From Limnohabitans sp. (GTDB lineage: Bacteria > Pseudomonadota > Gammaproteobacteria > Burkholderiales > Burkholderiaceae_C): DNA of 13,671 nt. The notes beneath the pieces are model-generated. The model saw nothing but the letters and a program-made list of their open reading frames with translations, made no database searches and had not been told where the DNA came from. The number at the start of each line of letters is the position of its first letter. Positions within the stretch are counted from its first letter, which is position 1. Positions 1 to 7,573 of the stretch are shown here, in pieces. The translations under genes and the position numbers were made by a program. Where the stretch lies: NCBI GenBank assembly GCA_021731425.1, contig JAKFXJ010000132.1, positions 1 through 13,671 on the forward strand. The letters run 5' to 3'.

Positions 1-2
1 AA

Positions 3-35
3 GTGGCTTTGGTCTCCAAAGCCAAGGCCTCCTAG
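3..35 (+). other. In-frame acnB continuation ending in an amber codon
   Basis: Read in the acnB frame, positions 3-32 encode VALVSKAKAS, which flows directly into [10 protein letters not shown] except that codon 33-35 is TAG. In E. coli AcnB the residues before LLGTM are A-I-E, so a glutamate (GAG) is expected where TAG stands. One G-to-T change would explain it. The ten upstream codons look like genuine AcnB sequence, so the reading frame evidently extends off the window. It may be a nonsense mutation, a sequencing or assembly error near a contig end, or less likely a read-through codon. Confidence 0.75.
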
Positions 36-2363
36 TTGCTCGGCACCATGGTGGGTGGCTATAACGTGCACCCCTTGATCGAATTGCTCGACAACGCCGA
101 AGTTGCCGCTGTGGCCGCCGAAGGCCTGAAGAAAACATTGCTGATGTTTGACTTCTTCAACGACGTCGCCGAAAAAGCCAAAGCCGGCAACGGCAAGGCC
201 AAAGAAGTCATGCAAAGCTGGGCCGAGGCCGAGTGGTTCACCAGCCGCCCCGAGGTGGAAAAGAAAATCACCATCACCGTCTTCAAGGTGCCTGGTGAGA
301 CCAACACCGACGACCTGTCGCCCGCCCCAGACGCCTGGAGCCGCCCCGACATCCCGCTGCACTACTTGGCGATGTTGAAGAACACCCGCGAAGGCGCACC
401 GTTCAAGCCCGAAGAAGACGGCAAGCGTGGCCCCATGGCCATGATCGAAGAGTTGAAGAAAAAAGGCCATTTGGTGTCCTACGTGGGCGACGTGGTCGGC
501 ACCGGCTCCAGCCGCAAGTCCGCTACCAACAGCATCATCTGGGGCTTTGGTGAAGACATTCCCTTTGTGCCCAACAAGCGCTTTGGCGGTGTGACTTTGG
601 GCGGCAAAATCGCCCCCATCTTCTTCAACACCCAAGAAGACTCCGGCGCATTGCCCATCGAAGTGGACGTGTCTGGCTTGAATATGGGCGATGTGGTCGA
701 TGTCTTGCCCTACGAAGGCAAGATCGTGAAGAACGGCGAGACCGTGACTACTTTCCAGCTCAAGAGCGATGTGCTGTTTGATGAAGTGCGCGCTGGCGGC
801 CGAATCAACTTGATCATTGGCCGCTCGCTCACCGCCAAGGCGCGTGAGTTCTTGGGTCTGCCCGCTTCCACCGTGTTCCGCCTGCCAGCACCTGCAGCGG
901 CCACCAAGGCCGGTTTCACCTTGGCCCAGAAGATGGTTGGACGTGCGGTCGGTTTGCCAGAAGGCCAAGGCGTTCGCCCCGGTACTTACTGCGAACCCAA
1001 GATGACCACCGTGGGTTCACAAGACACCACAGGCCCGATGACCCGCGATGAGTTGAAAGACTTGGCTTGCTTGGGTTTCAGCGCCGACATGGTCATGCAG
1101 TCCTTCTGCCACACTGCCGCTTACCCTAAGGCCGTGGACGTCAAGACCCACCGCGAATTGCCTGCCTTCATCAGCAACCGCGGCGGCGTGTCCTTGCGCC
1201 CCGGCGACGGCGTGATCCACAGCTGGCTCAACCGTTTGTTGTTGCCCGACACCGTTGGCACTGGTGGCGATTCGCACACCCGTTTCCCTATTGGCATTTC
1301 CTTCCCCGCAGGTTCGGGCTTGGTGGCCTTTGGTGCCGCCACAGGCGTGATGCCTTTGGACATGCCCGAGTCGATCCTGGTGCGTTTCAAAGGCGAAATG
1401 CAGCCTGGCGTGACCCTGCGCGATTTGGTGCACGCGATTCCTTTGTACGCCATCAAGAAGGGCCTTTTGACTGTTGCCAAGTCCGGCAAGATCAACGAGT
1501 TCTCGGGCCGCATCTTGGAAATCGAAGGCCTGCCCAACCTCAAGGTCGAGCAAGCGTTTGAATTGTCCGACGCCTCTGCCGAGCGTTCGGCCGCCGGTTG
1601 CACGATCAAGCTGAACAAAGAGCCGGTTGAGGAATACCTGAAGTCCAACATCGTGCTCATGCAAAACATGATCGCCAACGGCTACGAAGACAAGCGCACG
1701 CTGCAGCGCCGCATCGAGAAGGTTCAGGCCTGGCTCGACGCGCCCAACTTGCTCGAAGCCGACAAGGACGCCGAGTACGCACACGTCATCGAGATCGATA
1801 TGAACGAGATCAAAGAGCCGATCCTGTGCTGCCCCAACGACCCGGACGACGCCAAGTTCTTGTCCGACGTTGCCGGCACCAAGATCGACGAAGCGTTCAT
1901 AGGTTCGTGCATGACCAACATCGGCCACTTCCGCGCCGCAGCCAAGCTGCTCGGCGGCAGCCGTGACATTCCCGTCAAGCTGTGGGTTGCGCCACCGACT
2001 AAGATGGACGAGAGCGAGCTGATCAAGGAAGGCCACTACGCCAACTTCGGCGCCGCCGGTGCCCGCACTGAGATGCCCGGCTGCTCGCTGTGCATGGGCA
2101 ACCAAGCCCAAGTGCGCGAAGGCGCCACCGTGGTGTCCACCAGCACCCGCAACTTCCCTAACCGTTTGGGCAAAAACACCAACGTGTACCTGGCCTCTGC
2201 CGAATTGGCGGCCATTGCGTCCAAGTTGGGCCACATCCCAACAGTCGCTGAGTACCACGAAGCCATGGGCATCGTTAACAAGGACGGCGCGGCGATCTAC
2301 AAGTACCTGAACTTCAACCAGATTGAAGAGTACGTCGAGAACGCGAAGGGCGTGGCTGCTTGA
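36..2363 (+). CDS. acnB: Aconitate hydratase B / 2-methylisocitrate dehydratase, 5'-incomplete
   Basis: This is the C-terminal 775 residues of AcnB, the cytoplasmic [4Fe-4S] enzyme that isomerises citrate to isocitrate in the TCA cycle and, in this family, also handles 2-methylisocitrate in propionate breakdown. Nearly every stretch matches the E. coli AcnB pattern as I remember it: [12 protein letters not shown], the [20 protein letters not shown] block, [11 protein letters not shown], and the cluster cysteines at C625 (FIGSCMTN) and C683/C686 (GCSLCMGN). E. coli AcnB is about 865 residues, so roughly 90 N-terminal residues lie off the left edge. The open stretch starts at a TTG (36) only because an in-frame TAG occupies 33-35. 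No Shine-Dalgarno sequence precedes 36 or the ATG at 48, so neither looks like a genuine start. Downstream of the TAG the frame is intact to the TGA at 2361-2363, and a terminator follows. The family call is very secure; whether the gene is functional is open. Confidence 0.96.
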   Translation: MLGTMVGGYNVHPLIELLDNAEVAAVAAEGLKKTLLMFDFFNDVAEKAKAGNGKAKEVMQSWAEAEWFTSRPEVEKKITITVFKVPGETNTDDLSPAPDAWSRPDIPLHYLAMLKNTREGAPFKPEEDGKRGPMAMIEELKKKGHLVSYVGDVVGTGSSRKSATNSIIWGFGEDIPFVPNKRFGGVTLGGKIAPIFFNTQEDSGALPIEVDVSGLNMGDVVDVLPYEGKIVKNGETVTTFQLKSDVLFDEVRAGGRINLIIGRSLTAKAREFLGLPASTVFRLPAPAAATKAGFTLAQKMVGRAVGLPEGQGVRPGTYCEPKMTTVGSQDTTGPMTRDELKDLACLGFSADMVMQSFCHTAAYPKAVDVKTHRELPAFISNRGGVSLRPGDGVIHSWLNRLLLPDTVGTGGDSHTRFPIGISFPAGSGLVAFGAATGVMPLDMPESILVRFKGEMQPGVTLRDLVHAIPLYAIKKGLLTVAKSGKINEFSGRILEIEGLPNLKVEQAFELSDASAERSAAGCTIKLNKEPVEEYLKSNIVLMQNMIANGYEDKRTLQRRIEKVQAWLDAPNLLEADKDAEYAHVIEIDMNEIKEPILCCPNDPDDAKFLSDVAGTKIDEAFIGSCMTNIGHFRAAAKLLGGSRDIPVKLWVAPPTKMDESELIKEGHYANFGAAGARTEMPGCSLCMGNQAQVREGATVVSTSTRNFPNRLGKNTNVYLASAELAAIASKLGHIPTVAEYHEAMGIVNKDGAAIYKYLNFNQIEEYVENAKGVAA

Positions 2364-2383
2364 GTGTGATTCTCTGAGTCAAA

Positions 2384-2417
2384 AAAACGGCCCCGGGAGC
2401 GATTTCGGGGCCGTTTT
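2384..2417. terminator. Bidirectional intrinsic terminator after acnB
   Basis: A perfect 12-bp stem (AAAACGGCCCCG at 2384-2395 pairing with CGGGGCCGTTTT at 2406-2417) encloses a 10-nt loop. It begins 20 nt past the acnB stop codon. The right arm ends in TTTT for plus-strand transcripts. The complement of the seven A residues at 2381-2387 gives a T run for minus-strand transcripts. It can therefore stop acnB and also the convergent minus-strand gene whose stop codon is at 2554. Confidence 0.9.
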
Positions 2418-2553
2418 ACTTGGGGCGCTCAAGTGGGGTGTTGCGCGTGTTCGCGTTCAGCAACCACAGCAGCGACATCCGCGCGTGAGGTTGATCCTAG
2501 ATCCAAGGACTCAAGCCTTCAATGCGGCGGATGGCTTTGGACATGGAAAATCC

Positions 2554-3711
2554 TTATTCCACGCGAAACGTCAAGCCTGCATGGGCCTGCAAACGATTGA
2601 TCAGTTTTTGTCCCATGCTGGAGGCTGGGGTCCAGATGCCGCCCGGTGTTTGGGTGGCGTCTTGGAGCAAGCAGATGGCCGCTTCGCTGATCATTTTGGA
2701 GGTGCTGCCGTAGCCGGGGTCGCGGTCGCCTTGCACGCTCACGCGGCAGGTTTGACCGGCAGGGTTGTGGCCAATGAACAAAACGTCGTAAGAGCCGGCA
2801 TCGCGCTCCGCCCGCGATGGGCCTTCGCCCGGTTTCAGAACATCGGCACCGCTCATGCTTTTATCCGCAGCAATCGCTTCGGCCACGGCTTGGCCTTTGT
2901 CGCCAGGGCCTGTGATGACCATTTCGTCGTAGACGAAGTCTGCACCCCAAGCTTGATTGAGCAAAAAGTTGGACCGGTGCACATTGCGTGTGTTGATGGT
3001 CGCCATCACAAAGGGGGCCACCCACACTTCCAGCACCTCATCGATCATGGGTTTGTGCGCGGTCGGTTGCTTGGGGCCGGTAAATCCAGGTGTTAATGAG
3101 AAAGGATTTTTCAGCAAGTCCAGCACACCAGGCTGGCTGGCAGCGGCCGCCATGGTGGCCTTGAAACTGGCTGCGGTGCCGCCCGAAAAGGTACCTTTCA
3201 TCTTGCGCACACGGCCCCGCACACGGGAAGCGGGCGAGCCAAAACGCTGTTGCATCTCGCCTTGCAGCATCAACACCCCCAGATCAAAGGGAATGGAGTC
3301 AAAACCGCAGGAGAACACAATTCGCGCCCCGCTGGCTTGCGCTGCGGCATGGTGCACATCAATCATCTGGCGCATCCAGGCCGGCTCACCGCACAGGTCC
3401 ACGTAGTCGACACCGGCCTCGGCGCAGGCTTTGACCAAGCCGCTGCCGTACAACTGATAAGGCCCCACCGTGGTCAAGACCAAGCGGGTGCGGGTCATCA
3501 GGGCCTGCAGACTGGCCGGGTCTTCGCTGTCGATCACCACCAAAGGCGTGTCAGCGGGTGCGCCCACTTCGTCCCGCACGGCAGCCAGTTTGCTGGCACT
3601 GCGCCCGCCCATGGCCCAGCGCAGGCCAGTTGATTTCTTCAATAAATATTCGATCACCAAACGGCCTGTGAATCCAGTGGCACCATGCACCACGATGTCA
3701 AATTCTTTCAT
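2554..3711 (-). CDS. Saccharopine dehydrogenase-like NAD(P)-binding oxidoreductase (trans-acting enoyl reductase-like)
   Basis: A 385-residue cytoplasmic protein with an N-terminal Rossmann fold. The glycine-rich motif GATGFTGR is at residues 10-17, followed by a basic MGGRSASKL segment of the kind that often contacts the NADP phosphate. The motifs TTVGPYQLYG, YVDLCGEPAW and FSCGFDSIPFDLG are typical of the saccharopine-dehydrogenase-like family that includes mycobacterial trans-acting enoyl reductases; bacterial members outside mycobacteria mostly have no known substrate. I place the start at the ATG at 3711 because GAAAGAG lies just upstream of it. An in-frame ATG six codons earlier (3729) lacks a visible ribosome-binding site. 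The gene converges on acnB, with the two-way terminator between them. It has no operon partner in the window, so its substrate cannot be guessed from neighbours. True lysine-pathway saccharopine dehydrogenase activity is unlikely given the resemblance to the enoyl-reductase branch. Confidence 0.9.
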   Translation of the reverse strand: MKEFDIVVHGATGFTGRLVIEYLLKKSTGLRWAMGGRSASKLAAVRDEVGAPADTPLVVIDSEDPASLQALMTRTRLVLTTVGPYQLYGSGLVKACAEAGVDYVDLCGEPAWMRQMIDVHHAAAQASGARIVFSCGFDSIPFDLGVLMLQGEMQQRFGSPASRVRGRVRKMKGTFSGGTAASFKATMAAAASQPGVLDLLKNPFSLTPGFTGPKQPTAHKPMIDEVLEVWVAPFVMATINTRNVHRSNFLLNQAWGADFVYDEMVITGPGDKGQAVAEAIAADKSMSGADVLKPGEGPSRAERDAGSYDVLFIGHNPAGQTCRVSVQGDRDPGYGSTSKMISEAAICLLQDATQTPGGIWTPASSMGQKLINRLQAHAGLTFRVE

Positions 3712-3776
3712 ACATGCTCTTTCATTCATGCGTCAAGCAGGTCATGCCAACTCGGGTTGTTGCGACAACGCCAAAT

Positions 3777-3793
3777 CAACAGCTGCGCTGTTG
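3777..3793. repeat. Perfect 7-bp inverted repeat upstream of the saccharopine-like gene
   Basis: CAACAGC (3777-3783) and GCTGTTG (3787-3793) are separated by TGC. A second small inverted repeat, GTTGT-TGCG-ACAAC (3756-3769), lies immediately beside it. Both are 45-85 nt upstream of the minus-strand start codon at 3711. They could be leader RNA stem-loops or a protein-binding site. No T run follows in either direction, so this is not an obvious terminator. Confidence 0.4.
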
Positions 3794-4130
3794 GCCTGGG
3801 TCGAAAATTAATCCTATCACTTCATTTTGAAACGCAAGTCCCCAAAAGCAATTTCGGTGAGCCATTTCAATTTGATGATTTCATGGAGAGGACGGAGGGC
3901 GTCGCAGTTTGAGCGGCTTTGCAGTGAACACAAACTGACCTGAAGGGGACTCAAGAACGGTCGTGTTGGAGTCTGCCCCTCATGCCGTGGATTTTCCTGT
4001 TCATTTGAAAACCGGTGTATCGTTGGATGCGTCGTTTTCGCGCAGTTGATTTGTGTTTGCGACACCCGATCAAGCCGCATGCGTTGATGCATTCACGCCC
4101 CTTTTATGGGCGGCGGTCACCCATAACTTT

Positions 4131-4137
4131 GAGGAGG
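4131..4137 (+). promoter_or_regulatory. Strong ribosome-binding site
   Basis: GAGGAGG sits 7 nt upstream of the ATG at 4145, an almost ideal Shine-Dalgarno match. It fixes the start of the exported hydrolase and is the strongest such site in the window. Confidence 0.85.
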
Positions 4138-4144
4138 CTTTTTA

Positions 4145-5167
4145 ATGGCTTTTGCCTTACAACGCTTCAGAGCGTACACAGTCCTTGCCACCATGCTCTT
4201 CGTGACCACGGCGCATGCTCAATCCGACTGCCGGCCTGCGCCCGCGGGCGTGGCCCAGTTGCTTGAAATTCGACCTGGATTTCATCGTGTTCGAGGGCCA
4301 TTGGCCGAGTTCGATCCTTGCCACCGCTCTGTTCAGTTGTCGATGCCAGGTCTTTTTGCGGACAAGCTGGCGGACAAGCCGCCTTTGATGATCATTGCCC
4401 ACGGTGGCAATGGACCCGGCTCAGCCGAGCAGGAAATGGTTCGGCGAATGAATGCGCGGGGTGTGGCCACCTTGTTGTTTGATGCCTATGAGATGAACGG
4501 TTTTCAGTACCGTGGCACTTCGCTGTTTTTGACCGGTACCACCAATGAATCGCGCCAGCGCATGATCTTCAAGGCCACATTGGGTGCTTATCACTGGATT
4601 CGTCAAAACGCCCGCATTGACACCACACGCCTTTACATCCATGGTTTGTCCAACGGTGGCAGTGTGGCGCTGAACATGGCTGCTGTGGTCGATCCCGCGC
4701 ATGTCCGCATGGTGTTTTCCGAGGGTGCACCTTCGGCAGGCATTGGCATGCCCGATCAGATTCGGGTGCCCCTGAAAATGGTGTTCGGCAAGATCGACAA
4801 CTACGGCGGCAGAACGGCAGACGATTGGATGCACCTGCGCACCGACCCTTGTGTGGTGAATCAGCCCGCCGAAGGCGCAGCGCCAGGCACGGCCCAACGC
4901 TGCAGCCTTCAGGTCAATCCCACAGTGCAGGGGCTTTCGCCTTTTCAGTGGGGAGAGCAGCTCAAGGCCGAGGGACATCCGGTGGAATTCTGGTTCTACG
5001 ACGAAGCAGCCCATGGCTTGTTGGCGGGTCCCATCGATCGGGGGATGCGCACTTACGGCTCGGGCCCCACGGCTTCCCAACGCTTTGGCTGGATTGGCGC
5101 CAGCTCCAGCGCAGCCAGCCGTTTTGTGGCTGACCTGATGAAGGCGATCAAAGCGAGCTACCCCTGA
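4145..5167 (+). CDS. Exported alpha/beta hydrolase (dienelactone-hydrolase-like)
   Basis: A 340-residue protein with a Sec signal peptide: a basic start, a hydrophobic core to about residue 22, and probable cleavage after AHA at 25. The mature enzyme should be periplasmic or secreted. The hydrolase fold is shown by IIAHGG (83-88, the oxyanion region), the nucleophile elbow HGLSNGG with Ser169, and the candidate base in DEAAHGL, His290. The acid is probably Asp218 in GKIDNYGG. Four cysteines (29, 59, 236, 253) could form disulfides, as suits an exported protein. These features suggest ester or related bond hydrolysis; the substrate is unknown. The start is fixed by the GAGGAGG site. A 192-bp gap separates it from the next gene, also an exported hydrolase, so the two may or may not be expressed together. 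It is close to the usual size for exported esterases of this kind. Confidence 0.87.
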   Translation: MAFALQRFRAYTVLATMLFVTTAHAQSDCRPAPAGVAQLLEIRPGFHRVRGPLAEFDPCHRSVQLSMPGLFADKLADKPPLMIIAHGGNGPGSAEQEMVRRMNARGVATLLFDAYEMNGFQYRGTSLFLTGTTNESRQRMIFKATLGAYHWIRQNARIDTTRLYIHGLSNGGSVALNMAAVVDPAHVRMVFSEGAPSAGIGMPDQIRVPLKMVFGKIDNYGGRTADDWMHLRTDPCVVNQPAEGAAPGTAQRCSLQVNPTVQGLSPFQWGEQLKAEGHPVEFWFYDEAAHGLLAGPIDRGMRTYGSGPTASQRFGWIGASSSAASRFVADLMKAIKASYP

Positions 5168-5359
5168 ATCTGGTGCCGATGGGTGCCGAAAATGCCGGTA
5201 TTGGGGGGCGCATCGAAAGTGCTGCTTTAAGGCAGGCCTAACTCAGAGTTCTTTGTTGCTTCATCGCTGCATATCCCAGCAGCGAGCATGGTCTATGGTC
5301 GGCACTCTGAACAATGCTCGCGCAGAGCGTAAGGTTCAGGTGAATTTTTTGGAGAACCT
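5168..5359. other. Intergenic region with TGCCG direct repeats and an 8-bp inverted repeat
   Basis: Three copies of TGCCG begin at 5174, 5184 and 5193, about one helical turn apart; the first two are part of the repeat GGTGCCGA. Further on, GCGAGCAT (5282-5289) is mirrored by ATGCTCGC (5314-5321) across 24 nt. Neither is followed by a T run, so neither is an obvious terminator. The region ends in GGAG (5351-5354), 5 nt before the next start codon. Regulatory roles are guesses. Confidence 0.35.
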
Positions 5360-6322
5360 ATGCTCAATCGTCGCCATTTCTTAGGTACAGGCCTTGCAGG
5401 CGCAAGCGCCTTGACCTTTTCATCCGTTTGGTCACAAAACACCCCTCAGTTCGGTGCACCCGAATTGCCATCGGTCGGCTTCAGGCGCATGAAGTTGGGC
5501 ACGATGGAGGTCATCGCCTTGAACGATGGTGCCGTTCGACGCCCTCTGGGTCAGGAGTTTGTGCCCGCCGTGCCGTTGGACCAGGTCAAGGCCTTGCTGG
5601 CCTCACAAAATCTGCCCACCGACTACATCGATGTGCCCTACACCCCGTTTTTGTTGATCAACGGCAACCAGCGCTATTTGTTTGACACCGGCTTTGCCGA
5701 CAATGGCCCGCCCACCACCGGCAAGCTGCTGGGCAACCTGGCCGCTGCGGGTTTCAAGCCCGAAGACATCAACAACGTGGTGCTGAGCCATTTCCATGGC
5801 GACCACATCAACGGCTTGCGCTTCAAGAATGGCAACCTGGTTTATCCGAATGCCCGCGTGCATGTGCCAGCACCTGAGCACGCTTTCTGGACTGACGAAG
5901 CCCGCATCGCTGCCGCGCCTGCACAAATGCAAGGTGCTTTTGCCGGTGTCAAACGTGCCTTGAATGGCTTGACTTCGGACCAATTGGTCAAGTTCGAGCC
6001 GGGCACCCAAGTGGCCCCAGGCATCCAGTCGGTCGCCGCCTTTGGCCACACCCCGGGCCACACCTTGTTCACGGTGCGCTCCGAGGGCCAGTCCTTTGCC
6101 TATGTGGCCGACATCACCAACGTGCCGTCTTTGTTTGCTCGCAACCCAGACTGGGCGGTTTTGTTTGACATGAACCCAGAAATGGCCCGTCAAACACGAC
6201 GCAAGATCTTTGACATGCTGGTCAAAGAAAAAATGGTGGCCGGTGGTTTCCACTTTCCCTTCCCGGCTTTTGGTTCCATCACGCCCTCGGGTAATGGTTA
6301 CCAGTTTGTGCCGATGGCCTGA
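5360..6322 (+). CDS. Tat-exported MBL-fold metallo-hydrolase
   Basis: A 320-residue metallo-beta-lactamase-fold hydrolase. The N-terminus carries a twin-arginine signal, NRRHFLGTG at residues 3-11, followed by a hydrophobic stretch ending near VWSQ (26). The protein is therefore probably exported folded, with its metals already loaded. The dinuclear metal site is complete: HFHGDH (H144, H146, D148, H149), the histidines of GHTPGHT (230/234), Asp251 in YVADITN, and His298 in GGFHFPFP. The fold covers lactonases, arylsulfatase-like and other hydrolases; this Tat-bearing group is generally annotated only to fold level, so I give no substrate. GGAG lies 5 nt upstream of the ATG, which fixes the start. 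An intrinsic terminator 28 nt past the stop codon closes the transcript. It follows another exported hydrolase on the same strand, but the gap between them carries its own structured sequence. Confidence 0.92.
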   Translation: MLNRRHFLGTGLAGASALTFSSVWSQNTPQFGAPELPSVGFRRMKLGTMEVIALNDGAVRRPLGQEFVPAVPLDQVKALLASQNLPTDYIDVPYTPFLLINGNQRYLFDTGFADNGPPTTGKLLGNLAAAGFKPEDINNVVLSHFHGDHINGLRFKNGNLVYPNARVHVPAPEHAFWTDEARIAAAPAQMQGAFAGVKRALNGLTSDQLVKFEPGTQVAPGIQSVAAFGHTPGHTLFTVRSEGQSFAYVADITNVPSLFARNPDWAVLFDMNPEMARQTRRKIFDMLVKEKMVAGGFHFPFPAFGSITPSGNGYQFVPMA

Positions 6323-6350
6323 TCCACCTCAGCCGCAGCGCCCCAACCAA

Positions 6351-6378
6351 GCCCGCGCCCAACAGCGCGGGCTTTTTT
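6351..6378 (+). terminator. Intrinsic terminator after the MBL hydrolase gene
   Basis: A perfect 8-bp GC stem, GCCCGCGC (6351-6358) pairing with GCGCGGGC (6365-6372), encloses the 6-nt loop CCAACA. Six T residues follow (6373-6378). It separates the MBL gene from the aldo/keto reductase gene, so the latter needs its own promoter in 6379-6474. Confidence 0.93.
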
Positions 6379-6486
6379 GTGTCCGTTTTGGACAGGGACA
6401 AACACAGCGCATGGCTACTATGTTTGCTGCGTCAAGCGCAACAACCCACAGGCTGCATCACATGCCTTTTTTTCGGAGACCATGAC

Positions 6487-7482
6487 ATGAAATTCACCAC
6501 CCTGGGCAAAAGCCCTCTGAAAGTGTCGCGCCTGTGCCTGGGCACCATGATGTTTGGCGACCAGACGCCGCTGGAAGACGCACGCTCCATCGTGGCCGAT
6601 GCACAAGAAAAAGGCTGTAATTTCATCGACACCGCCGACGTGTACACGCTCGGAAAATCCGAAGAAATCGTCGGTCAGGTGCTCAAGGGGCAGCGCCACC
6701 GCTGGGTGTTGGCCAGCAAGGTGGGCAATGCCATGGCTTACGAGCCCAACTGCCAGGGCTACTCGCGCAGCTGGATGCTGCGGGCCTGCGAAGACAGTCT
6801 GCGCCGATTGGCCACCGATCACTTAGACATTTACTACCTGCACCGCGACTACAACGGCATGAACCTCGAAGAGCCCTTGCGGGCCATCGAAGCCTTGCTG
6901 CGCGACGGCAAGATCCGTTACTGGGGTGTATCCAACTTCAGGGGCTGGCGCATCGCCGAGATGGTCAACATGGCCCACCAGATGAACATGCCCGGCCCCG
7001 TGGTGTGTCAGCCTTATTACAACCTGCTCAACCGCTTGCCCGAGGTGGAAATCCTGGAGGCCTGCGGGCACTACGGCATGGGTGTGGTGCCCTACAGCCC
7101 GATTGCGCGTGGTGTGCTCACGGGCAAATATGCGCCCGGCCAGGCCCCAGCAGAGGGCAGCCGTGTTGCGCGGGGTGACAAGCGCATTTTGGAGACGGAG
7201 TTTCGCGAAGAGTCGCTGCAGATTGCGCAAACCCTGCGCCAACATTGCGAGGCCAAAGGCGTCTCGCTGGCGCACTTTGCCACCGCTTGGGTGCTGGCCA
7301 ACCGCCATGTGAGCGCGGTCATTGCCGGGCCGCGCACGCTGGCGCAGTGGCAAGACTACGCAGGCGCTTTGGAAGTGAGCATCACCGCCGAAGACGAAGC
7401 CCTGGTCAACAGCCTGGTGGCCCCCGGACACCCGTCCACACCGGGTTACAACGATCCGTCTTATCCTTTGAACGGGCGCTGA
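6487..7482 (+). CDS. Aldo/keto reductase
   Basis: A 331-residue cytoplasmic NADPH-dependent reductase of the aldo/keto reductase superfamily, which reduces aldehydes and ketones to alcohols on a TIM barrel. The full catalytic tetrad is visible: Asp48 and Tyr53 in FIDTADVY, Lys78 in LASKVG, and His119 in YYLHRDYNG. Family signatures WGVSNF, QPYYNLLNR and PYSPIARGVLTGKY follow in order. The closest familiar type is the YajO / glyceraldehyde-3-phosphate reductase-like group, but the physiological substrate cannot be read from sequence. The start at 6487 is supported by GGAGA at 6475-6479, 7 nt upstream. The frame stays open further upstream to 6379, but that extension runs back to the end of the MBL terminator and lacks family sequence. 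No partner gene is evident; the FAD monooxygenase starts 91 nt downstream. Confidence 0.94.
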   Translation: MKFTTLGKSPLKVSRLCLGTMMFGDQTPLEDARSIVADAQEKGCNFIDTADVYTLGKSEEIVGQVLKGQRHRWVLASKVGNAMAYEPNCQGYSRSWMLRACEDSLRRLATDHLDIYYLHRDYNGMNLEEPLRAIEALLRDGKIRYWGVSNFRGWRIAEMVNMAHQMNMPGPVVCQPYYNLLNRLPEVEILEACGHYGMGVVPYSPIARGVLTGKYAPGQAPAEGSRVARGDKRILETEFREESLQIAQTLRQHCEAKGVSLAHFATAWVLANRHVSAVIAGPRTLAQWQDYAGALEVSITAEDEALVNSLVAPGHPSTPGYNDPSYPLNGR

Positions 7483-7573
7483 AACCCACGGGTCTCTTTT
7501 GGTGGGTGCTCAGGGCCTATGCCTGAAAAAAGTCGCTGAGATTCAAGGCTTGGCTTTCGCGCACAATCCAAGC

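Larger units (their letters stand above)
3712..4144. other. Long non-coding gap between divergent genes, rich in hairpins
   Basis: The 433 bp between the divergent saccharopine-like gene and the exported hydrolase gene contains no convincing coding frame. It looks more AT-rich than its flanks. It must hold promoters for both directions, but I could not find a clean -35/-10 pair. Structures seen include a short hairpin (GTTGT/ACAAC, 3756-3769), a perfect 7-bp hairpin (3777-3793), and an imperfect stem at 3944-3980 (AGGG plus GACTC pairing with GAGTC plus CCCT, with a 3-nt bulge). A strong ribosome-binding site closes the gap at 4131-4137. Confidence 0.6.

Noticed and set aside
1017..2258. 413-codon open frame antisense to acnB
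   Set aside because: It lies entirely inside the intact, strongly conserved acnB frame; its protein is rich in histidine, glycine and valine with no recognisable family, as expected of an opposite-strand shadow in GC-rich coding DNA.
2418..2553. Short minus-strand peptide (ATG at 2544) and a neighbouring frame reading SRADVAAVV, resembling an epimerase tail
   Set aside because: Joining them needs a frameshift, and the combined length is too small to distinguish from chance. No ribosome-binding site is present.
2323..3096. 257-codon plus-strand frame spanning the acnB end and the saccharopine-like gene
   Set aside because: It runs through the acnB terminator and opposite a well-supported minus-strand gene; no start signal or family resemblance.
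3817..4092. 91-codon minus-strand frame in the long gap, with AGGGG upstream of its ATG
   Set aside because: The upstream purine run is tempting, but the protein has no recognisable motifs, no hydrophobic core pattern and a composition like random translation. Homologues in relatives would change this view.
6388..6421. Possible promoter (TTGGAC, GGGACA and TACTAT elements) for the aldo/keto reductase
   Set aside because: TACTAT is a fair -10, but the spacings to the two -35 candidates (22 and 15 bp) are poor. A promoter is expected here but cannot be pinned down.
7484..7507. ACCCAC/GTGGGT stem after the aldo/keto reductase gene
   Set aside because: Only 6 bp with the T-rich part inside the loop rather than after the stem; not a credible intrinsic terminator.
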